From Tubulanus polymorphus (taxonomy: Eukaryota > Nemertea > Palaeonemertea > Tubulaniformes > Tubulanidae), in the NCBI RefSeq assembly GCF_964204645.1, contig NC_134029.1, positions 11,834,850 through 11,898,849 on the forward strand: a DNA stretch of 64,000 nt, given 5' to 3'. The notes under the pieces were generated by a model. That model worked only from the letters and a program-made list of their open reading frames with translations. It ran no database searches and was not told the DNA's origin. Of this stretch, positions 60,150 to 64,000 are shown one piece after another; position 1 is the stretch's first letter, and each line of letters begins with the position of its first letter. A program made the position numbers and the translations under genes.

Positions 60150-60765
60150 GTATCCCCTTGGACCCATCATCATAGGAAAAATTGGGTTTGTCGGACCCAA
60201 AATGACTGTACCATGACCATATTTGTGCCCAAAAACGTCATTTTTTCGCTTGATTCCTTTGAGCTGTAGCTTACTAATTTTGCTAAGTTTACCATCTTTT
60301 GTTGAAATTCTTGATTGGCATACTTTGGGAAGGGTCTTTTAACATATCATTATGATCATGGTATTTCGACAGTCAGTTTTGATGCATTTGGCATGTGACA
60401 CTTTCACTTCTAATTTGGGTTTCCTTCCTTTGTATTCCACACCAGAGGAGGTACGTAGGTAACAAATTATATATAATTTTTCCATTTATATTATGTTTAC
60501 ATGTTTTGTAACCACAATCAATTACAGAATTGTAGCTCATAACATGCTCTATGGTGAGTTTCAAGATCATTGAATTCTGCGTATATTCACCAGGGGGCGT
60601 ATTTTCACAATTGCAAAACTCTAATCCTTGCCATGCTCTTTGATAATAATGGTGACTCTCAAACTCATTGATTATAGGCCTATGCATTTTTTCACCAGGG
60701 CGTGTTGAATATTCAATGGTCAGATTGTCAAACATTCCATTTGGTGTCCCTGGATTTCTAGCTTC
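60150..60765 (-). mobile_element. Old, degenerate Helentron-like copy, reverse orientation
   Basis: GGACCCATCATCATAGGAAAAATTGGG, CACCAGGGGGCGTATTTTC and CCAAATGG…TGTCCCTGGATTTCTAGC (in pieces) match the internal, minisatellite and left-end parts in the right order, with many substitutions. The 120-codon minus-strand open stretch here is part of the repeat. Confidence 0.55.
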
Positions 60766-63407
60766 AATAGTTTTAAGCCTATTATCACCTAGGCCTATGT
60801 GAATGAGTTACAAAATGCCATAATTGAATGCCTTTTTAGACGCAATTCTGAAAATAAGTTACCAATTTAGGCACTTTTCTAGAGTATGAACAGATTCAAA
60901 TCGTAAGATTTTCTAAATCCACAAATCTATTTTCCTTAGCTTACTGGCCATGTTGGCTATATTATTCTGTTGGTTAGGCCTATATGCCCTGGACAAAGTT
61001 GAGGGATATCATGGTTATAGCTGTAACTCAAAATCAGTTGAGATAAATCCTTATTGCCATGGTTAGGGTGTGTATTGGCATGAAGATGAACCATATTTAA
61101 TATTGAAGGTTTACAATCACATTGAAGATGGAGCTGACTTGTGGACATTCATTCCAAAATGGAGATTTTGCTCTTATTGAATGAATTCCATGTAGAGGGT
61201 TGATATTTCGCATGAGAATGGTGTATGACGTAATATATTGTAAATTGAATCTAGGTCAAAATGCTATATGAGATGGCTGACTTGGGAGCTGTCTTTGATT
61301 TCAAAAATATATATTTTGCCCAATAATGGTGAATGTATTTCATATGGAACAATGATCTCTGACTTAGGAATTATTTGATTAAGGGATACCTGATGAGAAA
61401 CCAATCAATGCATGGCAATTTTTAACTTAAACGGCGTTGATTCTGGACCTAGTTTGGGCGGTGGTTTTGGGGATTTCTTGGGGATATGTGTTCGCAAGGC
61501 GGATCTAGTTGCCATCTGTGAAATTCTAGTTTCATTCAGCGGATAAATGAGTTTGAGTTGATTAATGTAGTTTAGTTTGGATGACAACTGAATCAAGTCA
61601 TAACTCATTTTTATCATTCATTTTGCTAAGACCATTCAGATAGTGCTATTATATTTTTCCGTCCATTTATAATGAAGCCGTCTTTGTCTTACACCTCAAG
61701 GACGTGCTGGGATAGGTTGTCTGAAGATTTACTGATATACAAACGGATCTGAGTTGATGACATCATTAATCTGAATTTCCCTACCACCACGATTGGGTAT
61801 TAATGCCAGTTGTGTCACTGCTGGAAATTTAGGAATTATAACATATTGCAATTTCACATTTTCCTCACTTTTTGATGCATTCCTATCTTTATTCTCTCAG
61901 TGGATCTATACTCAGGACTAGGTTTCACTAAGAACAATTAACCCTTAATTCGAATTTTATCCCTAATTAAGAATAAACTATTTCAGATTTTTTCGGAGAG
62001 CATATCACTAAAGCAAATTTTCAAACTTTTAGCCATTCTATGAAATACAAATAGATTAGGATTTTAGGGTTTTCTGGCCATTTAGTAGAAAACCCTATTT
62101 TTATTCATTTGACCATTATTATTATGATTGTTATTATCATTACTATTATTGTTATTGTTATTACTCTGGCACCGTTTCTCTTCTCGGAGCCCCGATTCCT
62201 AGATATGATTAAATCCTAAATGGATTTGAGATAAACTGAATTGATTAAAATTAAATCTGTTATTTAATTTTGAGAAAAATGTTTCACAAAAATGTTACTC
62301 TAAACATGGTTTGATTGCCATTGTTAGCTTCATATTTTTAGCAAAGAATACATTTCAAACATAACTGTTTTAGACATACATGCGTACTCGTTCATGAAAC
62401 TAGGGAGTGGGATATTTCTTATCCAATATTTCGCTTCAGATTAACTGATTGTCTGTAGAAATATGAATATGTACATTTAGAATCTCATTGTTGCAGAAAG
62501 TCATCTTAATTTTTCTACGTAGAAACTATAATATAGTTTTGGTTGCAAATCTGTTTGGTTGAAATGAATGAGTACTTCAGACCCTATTGTGTCGTCAAAA
62601 TGATTGTAATTTTTCTCCACAAGACTTGCTAGGTTTAGGTTATATACAATTATGATAGTGAGTGCCTTGCTAGGTTTTGGTTATACACAATTATGATAGT
62701 GAGTGCCATGTTTGCTTTTCCCTGGGTATAAAAAATTGAAAATAGTTTTTGTTACATTAATTAGATTAAAGCATTAATCAATGGCAATGTGTCATTTTAT
62801 ATTGAGCCTTTGTCACCAGATTGTAAGGCTAAAAAAAGGATACTTTGTTTCTCATAATCAGTCAGGTCTCTTTAGTTGACTGTGAATCAAATTTGTAATC
62901 AGGTCATTTCTATAACTACTGGGTCAACTTAAAAGCTCAGCAGAAATGAGAAACAAAGTATCAACTTTATTAGCCTTATGTATAAAAATTTATAATCATT
63001 CGTGGAATGCTGCATATGAGGTTTGGTTAAAGCCTTGATTCCCCTTGGCTGAGATATAGTCAAGCAGTCTCTGGAATCTTTTATTGCAGCAAGCTAGTTT
63101 AACCATGTTTGGGCTTGGTATTTAAACAACTTGTAAATTACGAATTATTGTATGCCAGTTCAGTGGTTTTGCTTATGCGAGCTGTGTGAATCAGTCATTT
63201 CAAGGGGTTATGAATATTTTTTGAACTCCCATTTGATGACTCATTGATATCTTGCGTGTACTTTCCATGTGAGCTGATTATTTTTGAGACTTAAATTCAG
63301 AGATAAAGATAAAGGGTCTCGCTTAGTGTTTACATGTTACACACACACACATATAATATTCTTTTACACACATGTATGTTCAGTGTGGTTTGTGAGCTGC
63401 TCCGGTT
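60766..63407. other. Intergenic or intronic sequence with small repeats
   Basis: The hairpin AGGGTTTTCT…AGAAAACCCT at 62,067-62,097 is followed by an ATT/GTT microsatellite to 62,165. A 51-bp direct duplication (TGCTAGGTTT(A/T)GGTTATA…GATAGTGAGTGCC) lies at 62,627-62,706. No exon is recognised. Confidence 0.5.
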
Positions 63408-63713
63408 AGAAGGGGCACTAAGGTCGCCCTTACAGCTGGGACTACAACTAGAAGCGATTGATTCGAGCAGCGATCGTCAGCGACTGGTTTTTTGCCAGTT
63501 GCGGTGACCTGAGCGCATCTACAACTGACGGCGACGGAAAACCTGCCAGTCGCTATGAGTTGAACATGTGTTGAACTTTCAGCAACGCGTCACAGCGACT
63601 ACCACTAGTTGTGCCACTAGTTGTGCGGCGTTTATGTCGACCTGAGCGCTTCTGCAACCAGTTTCCGATATCCAACTAAGAGGACCTTCACTTTGCCGCT
63701 GTTTATGGGTTCA
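63408..63713. repeat. GC-rich repeat related to the MITE at 58,312
   Basis: GCAGCGATCGTCAGCGACTGG, CCAGTTGCGGTGACCTGAGCG and CGTTTATGTCGACCTGAGCG (in pieces) share vocabulary and partial inverted symmetry with 58,312-59,110. The ends are not clear. Confidence 0.5.
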
Positions 63714-64000
63714 GTCCTGCTATATAATGTTTATTTAAATAATTTCATTTTGGCCACTTCTTGTCAATAACTTACTTTTTGTTCATTCTATAAACACTGA
63801 TAAAGAGTACAGTCTTCATCTTGAAATTGACTCTAAAAAGTGATTTTTGAACGAAAATGACAAACTACTTTATCGCCTTATCGTCGGCAGATTGAATCGA
63901 ATTGAATCGATGAATCCCTGCAATGAGATGTGGCTTAATTTGCTTAAATCAAGAAATATTTGAACTAAATATTCAGTCAGAAACAAACATACGCGCTGAT

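Overview
The window is nuclear DNA of a marine-type invertebrate animal, most probably a mollusc or another lophotrochozoan. The reasons are one spliced animal gene with long introns, AT-rich intergenic DNA crowded with small transposons, and repeat families that resemble those of molluscs (a Helentron/pearl-like family and a short element carrying GAGGCCCATGGGCC). I cannot name the species. No bacterial genes, tRNA, rRNA or CRISPR array were seen.

Layout. (1) 1,235-9,470 is a decayed Polinton/Maverick-type viral transposon: a small membrane protein, an integrase with chromodomain, a packaging ATPase, a broken zinc-finger gene and a broken capsid-like gene. The first three genes read rightward and the last two leftward, and the two gene blocks converge on a pair of homologous hairpins. 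A 3.1-kb foldback element has split the second hairpin. No DNA polymerase B or protease gene was found. (2) 11,228-14,566 holds a second fragment of the same kind (zinc-finger gene plus two small membrane proteins), interrupted by a 1.6-kb promoter-plus-first-exon module. That module recurs inverted at 28,196-29,225. (3) 16,500-16,760 looks like a bidirectional CpG promoter, and 17,041-17,575 is a broken transposon protein. (4) 17.9-31 kb is mostly repeats. (5) 31,166-45,305 is a complete GOLPH3 gene on the minus strand. Its three coding exons join in frame to 290 residues, with introns of 7.2 and 6.0 kb. Intron 2 holds an intact second copy of the Polinton zinc-finger gene and a dead hAT-like transposase fragment; intron 1 is full of nested palindromes. 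(6) 45.3-64 kb has a plausible plus-strand promoter at 48.52 kb, otherwise introns or intergenic DNA with repeats.

The only gene that I am sure works for the host is GOLPH3, a PI4P-binding Golgi adaptor. The Polinton genes would together integrate, package and encapsidate a viral genome, but most of them carry stops or frameshifts.
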